Assembly: GCF_024213555.1 (NCBI RefSeq) | Contig: NZ_JANAVO010000001.1 | Span: 806,001-870,000 of the forward strand | Length of the DNA stretch: 64,000 nucleotides | Source: Allokutzneria sp. A3M-2-11 16 | GTDB lineage: Bacteria > Actinomycetota > Actinomycetes > Mycobacteriales > Pseudonocardiaceae | Direction: 5' to 3' | Shown here: positions 16,965 through 27,850 of the stretch, piece after piece | How the letters are laid out: the number at the start of each line of letters is the position of its first letter | Position numbering within the stretch: the first letter of the stretch is position 1 | The notes under the pieces: model-generated | Told to the model about the DNA's origin: nothing | The model's database searches: none | The model's input: only the letters and a program-made list of their open reading frames with translations | Made by a program: the position numbers and the translations under genes

Positions 16965-18191
16965 GTGAAAGCGATTCCCGCGCTGCTCGTCGTCTTTCTG
17001 CTCGCCACCGCGACCGCGGTCCCCGGCTTCGCCACCGAGGATTCGCCGACTCGAACGCGGTCGTTCTGGATTCACTGGAACAGCACTCCGGTGACCGACG
17101 ACATGCTCGCGGCGGAGGCGAAAAAGCGCGACTACGTCCTGCTCAACGCCTGGGAAGCGAGCTTCGTCCCGAAGTTGAAGGCAGCCAATCCAGCTATCAC
17201 GGTGCTGGTGTACAAGGACATGTCGTCCACCCGCTCCTACGCGTGCCGCGATGGCAGGGACGAGAGCGTCCTGCCGGCGGGAATCGGTTTCTGTTACGCC
17301 GATCGGCAGCGTCCGGACTGGTTCCTGAAGGGACCGGACGGCCAGCGGCTCGAGTACTCCGGATACCCCGGGCACTGGCAGATGGACATCGGCGACCCGA
17401 AATACCAGCAGGAGTGGGCCGAGAACGTCGTCGCGGCCACGAAGGGCGTCTTCGACGGAGTGCTGATCGACAACGCGCTGTGGAGTTGCGACGCCTACCA
17501 CCCCGGGACGTGTCCGGCGAAGTACCGCGACAATGCCGCGTTCCAGAGCGCCTACGCGTCGTTCCTCGCCAACACCCGGTCGACGTTCACCGCCGCCGGG
17601 CTGAAGACCGTGGCCAACATGACCAACGCCCGACTGCACGAGGGCGGGTGGAACGCCTACATGGCCAACCTCGACGGCGGCTGGGACGAGTGGTGGCTGT
17701 CGTTCTCCGATACCGAGCAGCTCCCCGACTACGCCGAGGGCTGGCGACGCCAGGTCCAGCAGATCGCCGACAACGAGGCCGCTGGCAAGATCACGTTGGT
17801 GCAGCCGCACTTCTCCAAGACCGCCGAGCGCCCCTTCCGCTACGCGCTCGCCTCGTACTACATGGCCGCGAGCACCACGAAGTCCGCGATCGCCGAGATC
17901 GAGAAGATGGACGGCTACGGCGATCCGAGTCCCTGGCACACCGAGTACGACTGGAATCTCGGCGCGCCGTCCGGCCCGTACAGCTCGGTCGGCACGAACG
18001 TCTACCGCCGCGACTTCGCCTGCGGCACCGTCGTGGTGAACGCCAACCCGACCGCCAGCGGACCCGTCACGCTCCCACTGGGCGGCGACTACATCGACGA
18101 GCTGGGCGCGCAGGTGTCCTCGGTCAGCCTGCCGGGAACCTCGGGGTCGATCCTGCGCAAGCCGTGCCCGGAGGCGGCGCGGCCCAGGTAG
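16965..18191 (+). CDS. Secreted putative glycoside hydrolase (TIM-barrel, GHL15-like)
   Basis: 408 residues beginning with a clear signal peptide (MKAIPALLVVFLLATATAVPGFA). The mature part starts with FWIHWNSTPV, followed by a TIM-barrel-like order of strands: VLLNAW, ITVLVYKDM, WQMDIGDPKYQQEW, GVFDGVLIDNALW and TVANMTNAR. Asp residues at the ends of strands (DIGD, LIDN) are likely catalytic. This fits the hypothetical glycosyl hydrolase group (PF14885/PF13200-like), which is poorly characterised. The C-terminal ~70 residues form the small beta-domain typical of such enzymes. GTG 16965 follows GAAGGAA. It is divergent from the isocyanide operon and upstream of the NRPS; no functional link is evident. 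Confidence 0.7.
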   Translation: MKAIPALLVVFLLATATAVPGFATEDSPTRTRSFWIHWNSTPVTDDMLAAEAKKRDYVLLNAWEASFVPKLKAANPAITVLVYKDMSSTRSYACRDGRDESVLPAGIGFCYADRQRPDWFLKGPDGQRLEYSGYPGHWQMDIGDPKYQQEWAENVVAATKGVFDGVLIDNALWSCDAYHPGTCPAKYRDNAAFQSAYASFLANTRSTFTAAGLKTVANMTNARLHEGGWNAYMANLDGGWDEWWLSFSDTEQLPDYAEGWRRQVQQIADNEAAGKITLVQPHFSKTAERPFRYALASYYMAASTTKSAIAEIEKMDGYGDPSPWHTEYDWNLGAPSGPYSSVGTNVYRRDFACGTVVVNANPTASGPVTLPLGGDYIDELGAQVSSVSLPGTSGSILRKPCPEAARPR

Positions 18192-18384
18192 AGCCGAGGA
18201 GATTCGAACCTCCCCCGAAGACAAAACAATCCATCTGACACAAAAACATCGAATAAGTTTAGATTATGAGAAGCAGAAGTTCCTAGTCTTGGACATTACC
18301 TCGCCGTGGCGGGCATGCTCGCACTAGCACGCAAAACGTGCTCTTTGTCGACTGCATGCATTTATTGTCAGCCTCGCCGAGGAG

Positions 18385-21300
18385 ATGTTGGACTCAGTGA
18401 CTGAGACGTTCTCCCTGCTGACCGCGCAGTCAAGCGTGTGGCTCGCACAGCAGATGGATCCGGAGAATCCGGCCTACCAGGTCGCCGAATGCGTGGAGAT
18501 TTACGGGCCTGTAGATCCGGTCCTCTTCGAGGCCGCGCTGCGTCGGGTCATTGGTGAGTGCGAGACGTATCGCCTGCGCTTCACAGGGACTGCTGGAAAT
18601 GTACGGCAGGCCATCAAGCCTTTCGCCGACTGGCCGCTGCACGTGCTGGATGTCAGTGCTGAGCCTGATTCGTGGGAAACAGCGCAGGCATGGATGCGGG
18701 CCAGTTTGAGCAGGCAGCTCAACCCAGAACATGGCCCAGGCTTCACCCAGGCGCTGTTCCGGGCGGCGGCCGACCACTACTTCTGGTATCAGCAAGTCCA
18801 TCACAGCCTGGTGGACGGCTACAGCTTGCAGCTCATCGTGGGCCGTGTCGCCGAGGTTTACGACGCCCTGACCCAGGAGCGAGAGCCCGACACCAACAAT
18901 GCCCTCCCACCCTTCCGGCACCTCATGGAGGAGGAGGCGCACTACCGAGCCTCCGACCAGTACACGCTGGATCGCCAGCACTGGCGGGAAAAGCTCGGGG
19001 ACCGTCCTGAACCGGTCAGCCTCGCGGGCCGCGTCGCACCCGCTTCCCACACTCACCTGCGCCGTTCGATCGAGCTTTCCCCGGAGCGGGTGGCCGCGCT
19101 GCGGACATCCGCCCGACGGAACAAGGTTGCTTGGCCGGTGTTGGTCATGGCGGCAACCGCCGCTTACATCCACCGTATGACCGGGGTCGACGACCTCATT
19201 CTCGGTCTGCCCGTTACGGGCCGGATGGGGCGAACGATGCGCGCAGTGCCCGGCATGGTCTCCAATATTGTGCCGCTGCGGTTGAGCGTGCGTCCCGATG
19301 TGAGTCTGGCCCAACTGATTGATCAGACCAACACTGCGGCACGGGAGGCACTACGCCACCAGCGCTTCCGTTATGAAGAACTACAGCGAGAACTGGATCT
19401 GGTCGGCGAAATAGGCAGGCTGACCGGAGTCAATGTCATGTCGTTCGCCTACGACGTGCGCTTCGGCGGCCATCCGACCAAGACCCACAATCTCAGCGCT
19501 GGTCCGGTCGAGGACCTGGAGTTCATCATTTATGACCGGCAGGACGGGCAGGGGATGCGACTGGACGTCGACGCGAACCCGAATCTCTACGATGCCCAAG
19601 AACTTGCCGCGCACGCGGAGCGTTTTGTTCGGGTTCTGGAGGCGATGGCGGCTGATCCGGATGCCCGGATCGGGCGCATCGACATCCTGGACGAGGTCGA
19701 GCGCCGCCGCATCCTCACCGAGTGGAACGCGTCGGCGCTCGTGCTGCCGCCGGCGACGACCGTGCCCGCGCTTTTCGAGCAGCAGGTCCGCGCGTCACCG
19801 GAGGCGCTCGCGGCGGTGTCCGACGGGCTGGAGCTCCGGTACGCCGAGCTGAACGCCGAGGCGAACCGGCTCGCGCGGCTGCTGGTGGAGCACGGAGCGG
19901 GTCCCGAGCGGATCGTCGCTCTGGCGCTTCCCCGCACGGCCCGATACCTGCTGGCCATCCTCGCCGTGCAGAAGGCGGGCGCGGCGTACCTGTCGATCGA
20001 CTTCAACAATCCGGCCAAGCACACGGCGATGATGCTCGACGACGCTCATCCCCTGCTGCTGCTCACCACACGGGACCTGGCAGCCGAACTGCCGCCGTCC
20101 GACGTGCCGCTGCTGCTCCTCGACGCCGCCGACACCCTCGACCGGATGAACGCGCAGCAGGCACGGGACCTCACCGACGCCGACCGGATCGGGCCGCTGT
20201 CGCCGGACCACCCGGCGTACGTCATCTACACCTCCGGCTCGACCGGCAAGCCCAAGGGCGTTGTGGTGACGCACCGGTCGGTGGCGAACCTTTTCCACAG
20301 CCACCGCCACATGCTCCACGCGACGGCGAAGGCGATGACCGGGCGGGGCCATCTGCGCGCCGGGCATGCGTGGTCGTTCTCGTTCGACGCCTCCTGGCAG
20401 CCGCAGCTGTGGCTGCTGGACGGGCACGCCGTGCACGTCGTCTCGGAGGAGATCCGGCGCGACCCGGAGCTGCTGACGGCGGCTGTGCGTGAACACGGCT
20501 TCGACTTCCTGGAGGTGACGCCGTCCCTCTTCGCGCAGATGGCCGATGCCGGTCTGATCGAGGAGGACCGGTGTCCCCTCGCGGTCGTGACCATGGGCGG
20601 CGAAGCGTTGCCCGCGGCGCTCTGGTCCCGGCTGCGAGAGCTGCGCGGCACGCAGGCGTTCAACCTCTACGGGCCGACCGAGTCCACCGTCGACGCGCTC
20701 ATCGCAAGCGTGCACGACAGCGAAGTCCCGGTCGTGGGGCGGCCGGTCGGCGGCACCCGGGCGTACGTGCTCGACGACGCGCTGCAGCCCGTGCCGCCTG
20801 GTGTGACGGGCGAGCTGTACCTCGCGGGCGGCGGCCTGGCGCGCGGTTACCTGGGGCGGCCCGCGCTGACCGCAGAGCGGTTCGTGGCTGCCCCGTTCGG
20901 CCCGCCCGGCTCCCGCATGTACCGGACCGGCGACCTGGCGCGCTGGACCACGGACGGGCAACTGGACTACCGAGGCAGGTCCGACGACCAGGTGAAGATC
21001 CGGGGGTTCCGCATCGAGCCAGCCGAGATCGAGGCAGCCCTCGCAACTCATCCTGCGGTCGGGCATTCCCTCGTGATGGCCCGTCAGGACGGCGGGCGCG
21101 CGGCACGGCTGGTGGCGTACGTGGTCCCGTCCGAGGGCCGGACGGCGGACGCGACGGAGTTGCTGGTGCATATAGGAAAGGTCCTGCCGGACTACATGGT
21201 CCCGGCTGCTGTCGTGACGTTGGACCGGCTACCAGAGCTGGCCAACGGCAAGCTGGACCGCAAGGCCCTGCCCGCCCCGGACTTCGGGGCCACCGTGTCC

Positions 21301-22944
21301 GGGCGCGCACCCACCACGCCGATGGAGAAGACGCTGTGCGAGGTCTTCGCCGAGGTACTGGGCCTGGAATCGGTCGATGTCGACGAGGATTTCTTCGCCA
21401 TCGGCGGCGACAGCATCGTCGCGATGCAGCTGGTGAACCGGGCACGCGCCGCGGGAGCCAGGATCACGCCACGCCAGGTCTTCCGGCACCGCACAGTGGC
21501 AGGGCTGGCCGCCGTGTCGGTGGAGGACGGCGGATCGGTGTCCCGTGCACCCGACGACGGGACCGGCACGGTGCCGCTGACCCCGGTGATGCACTGGCTG
21601 CGCGAGATGGGAGAGCCGTTCGCGAACTGCCGCATGCTGCTTCTGGTGCAGACCCCGGCCGAGCTGGACGAGAGCGGGCTGGTGGCGATCCTCCAGACCC
21701 TGGCGGACCGGCACGACATGCTGCGGTCGCGGCTCGTGCGGTCAGACTGGTCTCTGGAAGTCGGTCCCGCCGGTTCGGTGGACGCCGCGTCCTGGCTCAG
21801 CCGCCTCGACGTCTCCGCGCTGGACGCCGACGGGCTCCGGGAGGCGCTGTCGGCCCAGGCGCACACGGCCCGGGCGCGGTTGGCACCGGACGCGGGCCGC
21901 ATGGTGCAGGCAGTCTGGTTCGACTGCGGACCGGGCAAGCCGGGCCGGCTGTTGATGTGCCTGCACCACTTGGTCGTGGACGGCGTCTCCCTGCGGATTC
22001 TGCAGCGGGATCTCGCCGCGGCCGGTGAGTGGGCGGTGGCCGTGGGCCAGCCAGCAGAACTCCCACCCGTGGGCACCTCGTTCCGCCGCTGGGCACGGCT
22101 GCTCGCCGATCAGGCGCGGGCCCCGGAGCGCGAGAAGGAACTGCCGGTGTGGACTGGCATCCTCGGTGGGGCTGAGCCGCTCCCCTTGGACCAGCCGCTC
22201 AACCCAGGTCGCGTGCGGAGACTGGAACTTCGGCTCTCGGTGGAGCAAACCACCGCGCTCCTGACCACGGTGCCCGCAGCCTTCGGGGCCGGTGTCATCG
22301 ACGTGCTGTTGACCGGACTCGCGCTGGCTGTCGCGGACTGGCGGCGCCGCTGGGGCGGATCGGGCAGCGCGGTGCTGGTGGACCTGGAGGGCCACGGCCG
22401 CGAGGAGGAGCTGGTCCCCGGGGGCGCGGTGGATCTGTCCCGCACCGTGGGCTGGTTCACCAGCGTCTTCCCCGTGCGCCTGGATCCCGGACCGGTCGAC
22501 CTCGCCGAGGGCCCGGCCGTCGAGCGAGCGCTGGAACGCGTCAGGGAACAGCTCGGCTCGCTCCCGGCCAAGGGGGTGGGGTACGGGATGCTGCGCCACC
22601 TCAACCCGCGGACCGGACCCGTCCTCGCCGGTTACGCCATACCGGAGATCGAGTTCAACTACCTGGGTCGATTCGAGATCCCGGAGTCCACGGACTGGTC
22701 GGCGCTGGGGGAGAACGTGGCCGACCTCGGCGTGGAGCCACCGATGCCCAAGGGCCGTGCCCTGAGCGTGGCCGCGGTGACCGAGGACCGGGCGGACGGT
22801 CCGGAGCTGTCGACCCACTGGTTCTGGCCCGTCGGCGTGCTGTCCGAAGACGCGGTCCGCGAGCTGGCCGAGTGCTGGCTCCAGGCAGTGGAAGCCGTGG
22901 CAGCCCGCGCCACCCGCATCCTGAGCGGAGAACCGACACCATGA
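18385..22944 (+). CDS. Single-module NRPS, domains C-A-T-E
   Basis: 1519 residues. The condensation domain (about 8-440) has HHSLVDG at 137. The adenylation domain (about 458-965) shows A3 [12 protein letters not shown]4 FDASW, A5 YGPTEST, A7 [10 protein letters not shown]8 KIRGFRIEP and A10 [11 protein letters not shown] thiolation site IGGDSI lies near 1003. The epimerization domain (about 1075-1500) has [36 protein letters not shown] and NYLGR. No thioesterase, loading module or MbtH is present, so the D-configured product must be passed on or released in trans. ATG 18385 abuts GAGGAG with no spacing; GTG 18397 is an equally good start. Its TGA overlaps the N-hydroxylase ATG. A-domain substrate not assignable with confidence by eye. 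Confidence 0.92.
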   Translation: MLDSVTETFSLLTAQSSVWLAQQMDPENPAYQVAECVEIYGPVDPVLFEAALRRVIGECETYRLRFTGTAGNVRQAIKPFADWPLHVLDVSAEPDSWETAQAWMRASLSRQLNPEHGPGFTQALFRAAADHYFWYQQVHHSLVDGYSLQLIVGRVAEVYDALTQEREPDTNNALPPFRHLMEEEAHYRASDQYTLDRQHWREKLGDRPEPVSLAGRVAPASHTHLRRSIELSPERVAALRTSARRNKVAWPVLVMAATAAYIHRMTGVDDLILGLPVTGRMGRTMRAVPGMVSNIVPLRLSVRPDVSLAQLIDQTNTAAREALRHQRFRYEELQRELDLVGEIGRLTGVNVMSFAYDVRFGGHPTKTHNLSAGPVEDLEFIIYDRQDGQGMRLDVDANPNLYDAQELAAHAERFVRVLEAMAADPDARIGRIDILDEVERRRILTEWNASALVLPPATTVPALFEQQVRASPEALAAVSDGLELRYAELNAEANRLARLLVEHGAGPERIVALALPRTARYLLAILAVQKAGAAYLSIDFNNPAKHTAMMLDDAHPLLLLTTRDLAAELPPSDVPLLLLDAADTLDRMNAQQARDLTDADRIGPLSPDHPAYVIYTSGSTGKPKGVVVTHRSVANLFHSHRHMLHATAKAMTGRGHLRAGHAWSFSFDASWQPQLWLLDGHAVHVVSEEIRRDPELLTAAVREHGFDFLEVTPSLFAQMADAGLIEEDRCPLAVVTMGGEALPAALWSRLRELRGTQAFNLYGPTESTVDALIASVHDSEVPVVGRPVGGTRAYVLDDALQPVPPGVTGELYLAGGGLARGYLGRPALTAERFVAAPFGPPGSRMYRTGDLARWTTDGQLDYRGRSDDQVKIRGFRIEPAEIEAALATHPAVGHSLVMARQDGGRAARLVAYVVPSEGRTADATELLVHIGKVLPDYMVPAAVVTLDRLPELANGKLDRKALPAPDFGATVSGRAPTTPMEKTLCEVFAEVLGLESVDVDEDFFAIGGDSIVAMQLVNRARAAGARITPRQVFRHRTVAGLAAVSVEDGGSVSRAPDDGTGTVPLTPVMHWLREMGEPFANCRMLLLVQTPAELDESGLVAILQTLADRHDMLRSRLVRSDWSLEVGPAGSVDAASWLSRLDVSALDADGLREALSAQAHTARARLAPDAGRMVQAVWFDCGPGKPGRLLMCLHHLVVDGVSLRILQRDLAAAGEWAVAVGQPAELPPVGTSFRRWARLLADQARAPEREKELPVWTGILGGAEPLPLDQPLNPGRVRRLELRLSVEQTTALLTTVPAAFGAGVIDVLLTGLALAVADWRRRWGGSGSAVLVDLEGHGREEELVPGGAVDLSRTVGWFTSVFPVRLDPGPVDLAEGPAVERALERVREQLGSLPAKGVGYGMLRHLNPRTGPVLAGYAIPEIEFNYLGRFEIPESTDWSALGENVADLGVEPPMPKGRALSVAAVTEDRADGPELSTHWFWPVGVLSEDAVRELAECWLQAVEAVAARATRILSGEPTP

Positions 22945-24233
22945 CCGGGCCGGAACCTTCAATGCAGAGCTACGACCTGATCGGGATCGGAGTGGGTCCC
23001 TCCAACCTGAGCCTCGCGGCGCTCGCACAGTCGGCCAACGAACTCACATCACGCTTCTACGAGATCAAGCCGCGGTTCGAGTGGCATCCGGGGCTCATGC
23101 TCCCGGAGGCCGAACTTCAGGTTTCCTTCCTGAAAGACCTGGTCACGCTCATCGACCCGACCAGCCCCTATTCGTACCTGAACTTCCTCCATCATGAAGG
23201 CCGCATCTTCCGGGCATTGATCGCGAACGGTCTGAGCTCCTCGCGTCAGGAGTTCGAGCAGTACTACCGGTGGGTCGCCGAACAGCTCCCTTCAATCCGC
23301 TGGGGGCAGCGCGTGAAGTCGGTGACATTGGTCGAGGACCACTTCGAGGTCGCCTGCGAGTGCGGGGACGCCGCCAGGACGACCACCCTCACCCTCGGGT
23401 CCGGACAGGAACCGCATGTCCCGGATTTCGCCGCGACGCTGAAGGGTGATCAGGTCCTCCACAGCAGCGAACTGTTGCAGGTCCGGCCCGCTACGAGTGG
23501 TCGACGTGTGATGGTCGTGGGCGCCGGGCAGAGTGGTGCCGAGGTCGTCAATTTCCTCATCTCCGACGACGCGGCCCTGCCGGAATCCCTGACATGGGTC
23601 TCCAGCCGACCCGGGTTCCAGCCGATCGACGATTCGCCCTTTACGAACGAGTGGTTCGTACCGGAGTACGTCGACCACTTCCAGTCCCTGTCCTCGGAGC
23701 GTCGCTCGTTCATGCTCGGGCATCAGCGCTTGGCGAGTGACGGCGTTTCCGAGTCGCTACTGCGGAAGATCTACCGGCGCCTGTACCAGTTGGACATCGG
23801 CGGTGGACGGCTACGCCATCGGCTCGTCGCCAACCGACGTGTGGTCGACTTGCGGCGGAACGGCGACCAATTGGCGGTCGGCCTGCACGACGCGGATCGG
23901 AGCCGTCCGGAGCATTGTGCTGTGGACGTGGTGATCTTCTGCACCGGGTATCGCAGCCGTTTCCCCGATTACCTGGAACCACTGCGTGAGCGCATCGCCA
24001 CCACCGCGGACGGTTTCGAAGTGCGCGCGGACTATTCCCTGAACTGGGACGGTCCGCCGAATCTGCGCATCTACGTGCAGAACTTCGCTGAGCACTCCCA
24101 CGGCGTCTCCGATCCCAACCTCAGCCTGTCCGCATGGCGCAGCGCACGCATCCTGAACTCGATCCTGGGACGAGAGCATTACCGGGTCGACGGGTACACC
24201 AGTACAACTTCGTGGTCCGCGGGCTGCGGGTGA
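22941..24233 (+). CDS. L-lysine/L-ornithine N-monooxygenase (IucD/SidA family)
   Basis: 430-residue flavin-dependent N-hydroxylase. The FAD site is [11 protein letters not shown] near residue 16, the substrate segment [20 protein letters not shown] near 50, the NADPH site VVGAGQSG near 193, and the C-terminal FCTGY near 333. The late [21 protein letters not shown] is closest in appearance to lysine N6-hydroxylases. Family members make the hydroxylamine that becomes a hydroxamate iron ligand in siderophores. ATGA overlap with the NRPS implies coupled synthesis of one product. No acyltransferase, transporter or Fe-regulator gene is seen next to it, so the pathway is incomplete in this window. 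Confidence 0.9.
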   Translation: MTGPEPSMQSYDLIGIGVGPSNLSLAALAQSANELTSRFYEIKPRFEWHPGLMLPEAELQVSFLKDLVTLIDPTSPYSYLNFLHHEGRIFRALIANGLSSSRQEFEQYYRWVAEQLPSIRWGQRVKSVTLVEDHFEVACECGDAARTTTLTLGSGQEPHVPDFAATLKGDQVLHSSELLQVRPATSGRRVMVVGAGQSGAEVVNFLISDDAALPESLTWVSSRPGFQPIDDSPFTNEWFVPEYVDHFQSLSSERRSFMLGHQRLASDGVSESLLRKIYRRLYQLDIGGGRLRHRLVANRRVVDLRRNGDQLAVGLHDADRSRPEHCAVDVVIFCTGYRSRFPDYLEPLRERIATTADGFEVRADYSLNWDGPPNLRIYVQNFAEHSHGVSDPNLSLSAWRSARILNSILGREHYRVDGYTSTTSWSAGCG

Positions 24234-24243
24234 CGTCGTGCGT

Positions 24244-24276
24244 GGTCGCCGACCGGGCCAGTGCCGGTCGGCGACC
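24244..24276. terminator. Hairpin terminator between convergent genes
   Basis: A perfect 13-bp stem (24244-24256 with 24264-24276) and 7-nt loop. It lies 10 bp after the N-hydroxylase stop and before the stop of the convergent secreted protein at 24300. No clear T-run, as is common in high-GC actinomycetes. Confidence 0.75.
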
Positions 24277-24299
24277 ACCCCCCGAGCAGGCGGAGCTCG

Positions 24300-25334
24300 T
24301 CAGCTCTTGAGCGGGACGACGAAGACGTGGCTCATATCGGAGTTGTGGGTCTTGGTCGACCCGCGCGAGTCCGGCAGGCCCACCGCGGTGCCCTGTACCC
24401 CACCGTCCATGCCGCCCTTGTACTTCACCAGGACGTAGGCGTTGAACCGCTGTTCGCAGTCGGCCCGGACCTTGAAGTCCGGCAGGTGCAGCGGCACGTA
24501 GTGGTGGTGCACCGAGTACGACATCTCACGGGTTTCCGTGGTGGCGCTGTTGGTCTGGCAGAGCTTGTCGCCGTTCCACTGGTTGACGAAGAGCGTGAAG
24601 GTGGCCGTCGAGGTCGGTGGCTTGTTGCAGTCCTTGTTCTGCCCCGGGTAGCACGTCTTGTACTCGGTGTCGGCGAAGACACTGAGCTTCGTGAAGCCCG
24701 GCGCGAGGGTGAAGAACGGCAGCGCGGGCTCGCGCGCCACGACCTTGGGGTCAGGCCCGACACGCACGAGGCCACGAGGAGTGGAGCGCTGGGCGGGCAC
24801 ACCGGCCGTGGTGTTGGCCACGGACGTGGCCGCGAACTCGATGAACCCGCTGTGCAACTGGAACTTGGCGTCGAGCTTGTCCCGCAACGTGGCGGCGCGG
24901 ACGTAGGCGGTGCAGGTGACCTTCGTCGCGACTCCCGGGTGAACCAGGAAGCGGGTGGTGAGCTGGACGTCTTCCTTGTCCGGCTCCAGGGACGCCCCCT
25001 TCTGCAGGATGTTCTGCCCCGTCACGAAACTCTGTTCGCCACCGGGCCAGGTGCACCGCACCTCGTTGTCGAACAGCGAGCGGTAGGTGGCCGAGTTCCC
25101 GCGCATCACCGATCGGACGTAGGCGGTCTGCGTCGCCGACATCTCCAGCTGCACGCTGCCCAGCGCCTTGACCTCCTGGTCGAACTTGACCGGCTGCCCC
25201 GGCTCCCTGTCGGGCACCTTCGGCGCGAGCACCGATTGCGGCGTGAACTCGACGTGGGTGGCGGTGTTCGCGATCGCCTCCGGGGCGACCACTCCGAGCA
25301 ACAAGACACTGAGCACGACAGACGATATCTTCAA
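24300..25334 (-). CDS. Secreted protein of unknown function
   Basis: 344 residues with a short signal peptide (MKISSVVLSVLLLGVVAPEAIA). The mature part is beta-rich, with six or so cysteines (VRCTWPGG, KVTCTAYV, KTCYPGQNKDC, LCQTNS, ADCEQRF) that could form disulfides. No catalytic motif stands out and I do not recognise the family. The start is TTG 25334, supported by AAGGGG seven bases upstream; no ATG or GTG lies at the signal peptide. Monocistronic, convergent with the NRPS/N-hydroxylase pair. Confidence 0.7.
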   Translation of the reverse strand: MKISSVVLSVLLLGVVAPEAIANTATHVEFTPQSVLAPKVPDREPGQPVKFDQEVKALGSVQLEMSATQTAYVRSVMRGNSATYRSLFDNEVRCTWPGGEQSFVTGQNILQKGASLEPDKEDVQLTTRFLVHPGVATKVTCTAYVRAATLRDKLDAKFQLHSGFIEFAATSVANTTAGVPAQRSTPRGLVRVGPDPKVVAREPALPFFTLAPGFTKLSVFADTEYKTCYPGQNKDCNKPPTSTATFTLFVNQWNGDKLCQTNSATTETREMSYSVHHHYVPLHLPDFKVRADCEQRFNAYVLVKYKGGMDGGVQGTAVGLPDSRGSTKTHNSDMSHVFVVPLKS

Positions 25335-25488
25335 CGGTTATCCCCTTATCGCCAGAACTTCTGACCGGGAAACCGTAGGAAGCGCTACGTCGACAGGGGA
25401 AGCGCACTTCCGGCCACACTTTGACCATGGCCAAATCGCCAACATATCCGCAGGTCAGCGCTTTGCCCAGCGGAGCCGTCCGGCCATG

Positions 25489-26238
25489 TCACGGCCTGGC
25501 GGAGCCGGTGCAGAACCAGTGTGCGCCGGGCAGGGCCGAGCTGTCCTGGCTGCTGTCACCGGCACGAACGGTCCCGAGAGGTGTTTTCGCCGCGTCGTAG
25601 AAATGACCGGCGACGGGAAGATTGTTGTCGTACGAGAAGACCGCGTCCTGCAAGTTGTAGTCGGCAAGACGCCAGCACGCGTTCTGCCGCTGGGTCCGGA
25701 AATTCATGTCGTCAAAGCCGATGTTCCGGTACAGGCACAACCACGTCGCCTCACACGGCTCGGCGACCGTGCCGAGCACCGGCCGCTCCTGCCGCGGCCA
25801 CAGCACGGCGACCGGCAGCACCCCGATCGCGGCGACCGCGCCCAGCACCCACCACCCGCGCCGCCTGGGCCGGGGAGACGCCGGAGGACGTTGCGCGGGA
25901 GCGGGTTGGGCCAGCACCGCGGCCGTCGCCTGATCCCACCGCTGGCGCCACTGCGCGTGAACGCGGTGCTCGTCCTGACCGAGCACGCCGACCGCCAGCG
26001 ACCGGACGAACTCCCAGGTCGTGTCCCAGGAAGGCAACTGAGCGCCGCGCGCCGCCGCCGATAACGCCGATTTCGACGCCAGCGCGCCGTGTTCCTGGCG
26101 CATGACGTCGTAGGACGGGTCCCCCGCGTGCTGCTTGAGATCCCACAGCTGCCGGGCGAAGACCGCTGCCGGGGCATCACCCTGGGGCGCCTTGGCCACT
26201 CGCCCCCTGCGTCCGGTCCTGGTCGTCTCGTTACCCAT
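25489..26238 (-). CDS. Membrane-anchored protein with HTH-like N-terminus and I36-like C-terminus
   Basis: 249 residues. The N-terminal ~90 residues (FARQLWDLKQHAGDPSYDVM... ALSAAARGAQLPSWDTTWEFVRSL) resemble the XRE-like helix-turn-helix module found in many actinomycete membrane proteins. A basic proline-rich linker leads to one transmembrane helix (GWWVLGAVAAIGVLPVAVLW). The extracytoplasmic end carries CEATWLCLYRNIGFDD and spaced cysteines, like the peptidase inhibitor I36 / gamma-crystallin-type fold. Such proteins may couple an outside signal to DNA or protein binding inside, but this is inference. ATG 26238 follows GGGGGAA. Function unknown. Confidence 0.65.
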   Translation of the reverse strand: MGNETTRTGRRGRVAKAPQGDAPAAVFARQLWDLKQHAGDPSYDVMRQEHGALASKSALSAAARGAQLPSWDTTWEFVRSLAVGVLGQDEHRVHAQWRQRWDQATAAVLAQPAPAQRPPASPRPRRRGWWVLGAVAAIGVLPVAVLWPRQERPVLGTVAEPCEATWLCLYRNIGFDDMNFRTQRQNACWRLADYNLQDAVFSYDNNLPVAGHFYDAAKTPLGTVRAGDSSQDSSALPGAHWFCTGSARP

Positions 26239-26419
26239 GGTTCCCCCACGTGACGGTCCGTCGACCGTGCAGTATGGCAGCGCTACCCGGCCACCCCCGC
26301 TGAAACCGGTTGGAGCCGGCAAACAGCAGCTTCAGGCAGGTATGAAGTCGCTGCGGCCGCTTCAAGGTTATCTATAGCGTGCCGTCCGGCATGAACCACT
26401 AGTCGGAAGAAAGATTTTC

Positions 26420-26740
26420 ATGAACAGAAACCTGCGGGCCGCCCTGACGATCGTGACCGCCGTCGCAGCGGGAACAATTCCGTCCACGACAGCGAACGCC
26501 GCACCGCATCCGCAGTCCGCGGCCACAGCTTCCTCCTGCGGACACCACCAGGAAAACGGTTCCGCCTATTACGGACATTGCGGCCCCACTTCGATCAGAA
26601 TTCGCGTCTACTACACGAGCGGCGGCCACGATTACGGATGCGTGAAAGCGTTCAGCAACACCTGGCTCGGAGCCGCGATCAATATCCGCTGGTCCGAGTA
26701 CGTCGACACCAATGTCACCCCCCAGTGCAGGTGGCTGTAA
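26420..26740 (+). CDS. Small secreted protein, DUF6355-like
   Basis: 106 residues with a signal peptide (MNRNLRAALTIVTAVAAGTI, cleavage near ANAAPH). The ~65-residue mature domain has four cysteines (SSCGHH, GHCGP, YGCVK, PQCRWL) and a beta-strand-rich pattern ending in CRWL. This resembles DUF6355 proteins, which occur next to actinomycete natural-product genes; the match is by memory of the pattern and is tentative. The ORF is AT-richer than its neighbours and ends one base from the stop of the convergent kinase-like gene. Confidence 0.6.
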   Translation: MNRNLRAALTIVTAVAAGTIPSTTANAAPHPQSAATASSCGHHQENGSAYYGHCGPTSIRIRVYYTSGGHDYGCVKAFSNTWLGAAINIRWSEYVDTNVTPQCRWL

Positions 26741-26741
26741 G

Positions 26742-27683
26742 TCATGGCCTCCGCGAGCCGGTGCCAGTACGACGGAGACGCTCTCGGGCCTCATCCTCCG
26801 ACAGTGAAGTAATGGGCTGCCCGACCGCGTGCTGATACTTGGCGTCGTAGGCCCTGGTCCAGACGCCAGCCGCCCACGACCGTTGGAGTTCGTCCGCGCT
26901 GAACTCCCGGCCACGCGCACGGCAATACGCAACGAGGAACCGCTCCGTGTCCTCGACGGTGGCCAGCTCATCCGCACTGACGGTCGAATACAGCGCGGCA
27001 GCGAAGCCGACCAGGACGGCTTCGCTCTCGGCGATCACGCTGTCCCAGTCGTGCACCACCAGCAGCTCGTCTCCGCTCCAGCGCAGGTTGCCGGCAAGCC
27101 AGTCGCAGTGGCCGATCACGGCGTCCGACCCGCTGCCTCGCAGCCGGTCACGGGCACGGCGCCCGGCCTCGTCGATCCACTCCGCGCCGGGCACCTCGTT
27201 GAGGTCGACATCACGCTCCTCCGGACACGGCCATAGTCCGTCCTCGCCCTGGTTCCAGGCCGCCCACGACGGTGCCGGGTCGAGCGTGGACACCTCGTCC
27301 GGCGAGGGGGCCAGTCGGATCAGCTGCGCGAACGCCTCCGCGAAGGCCGTAGCCGCGCGGTCCGCGCTCGGGAGCACCGCGCCGCCGGGAACGTATTCCT
27401 CCGCCGTCGCGACGTCGCCGCCGAATGCAACTGCGCCGGTGAGCGGCCGTGGACACGGATAACCCGCCTCGAACATGCGGCGCTGGACGTCCACACATGC
27501 CGCCATCCGCGGCGAGTCCGGGCGAACCTTGACCACGACCTCACGGCCGTCCGCCAGCCGAAGCCCGATCACGGCAGACAGATGCCCGGAGCTGAACAGC
27601 TCCTCCGCTGGCGGGCTGCCCAGATGCTCCACGCACCACCGGGCAAGGCGACCAGAATCCACGACACGCGCACGAGCTGACAT
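26742..27683 (-). CDS. Aminoglycoside phosphotransferase-family (APH/choline-kinase-like) protein
   Basis: 313 residues with the protein-kinase-like APH fold. The N-lobe has VVVKVRPD (ATP-binding Lys) near residue 50. The catalytic loop is GHCDWLAGN (HxDxxxxN) near residue 200 and the metal-binding VHDWDS near 218. Family members phosphorylate small hydroxylated molecules, including antibiotics, and this need not be a resistance gene. GAGGA nine bases before ATG 27683 sets the start. Last chromosomal gene before the integrated island. Confidence 0.8.
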   Translation of the reverse strand: MSARARVVDSGRLARWCVEHLGSPPAEELFSSGHLSAVIGLRLADGREVVVKVRPDSPRMAACVDVQRRMFEAGYPCPRPLTGAVAFGGDVATAEEYVPGGAVLPSADRAATAFAEAFAQLIRLAPSPDEVSTLDPAPSWAAWNQGEDGLWPCPEERDVDLNEVPGAEWIDEAGRRARDRLRGSGSDAVIGHCDWLAGNLRWSGDELLVVHDWDSVIAESEAVLVGFAAALYSTVSADELATVEDTERFLVAYCRARGREFSADELQRSWAAGVWTRAYDAKYQHAVGQPITSLSEDEARERLRRTGTGSRRP

Positions 27684-27814
27684 CTGGGCATCCTCACATG
27701 GGTCGGAGCAGAGAGTCTGACCCCATTTCGCCGATTTCGGCGATCTGCTCCAGTTAGCCGCCCACCGCCAACACGGGAAGTCCACAGTGAATCGTCCACA
27801 ATGGACAAAAAGAA

Positions 27815-27846
27815 ACCGGGTGACCTGCCTGAGCAGATCACCCGGT
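27815..27846. terminator. Hairpin beside the left attachment site
   Basis: ACCGGGTGA (27815-27823) pairs with TCACCCGGT (27838-27846). Equivalent hairpins stand at the same place beside the other two tRNA-derived repeats (40257-40296 and 59723-59767). It probably descends from, or replaces, the terminator of the tRNA-Ala gene. Confidence 0.6.
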
Positions 27847-27850
27847 CTCA

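Noticed and set aside
15749-18238. 829-codon rightward frame across the isocyanide synthase and glycosidase-like genes
   Set aside because: Shadow of two well-supported genes in other frames; low-complexity composition.
18192-18384. Possible iron-box operator in the AT-rich region before the NRPS
   Set aside because: AATAAGTTTAGATTATGAG only loosely resembles the DmdR/IdeR consensus and lacks its symmetry. Iron control is plausible for the locus but not shown here.
21300-22944. Second condensation domain in the NRPS
   Set aside because: The C-terminal condensation-like domain has [19 protein letters not shown] and NYLGR, which mark an epimerization domain.
26742-27683. Calling the APH-fold gene an aminoglycoside-resistance gene
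   Set aside because: Only the general kinase motifs are visible; the family includes many non-resistance kinases and no antibiotic cluster it would protect from is adjacent.
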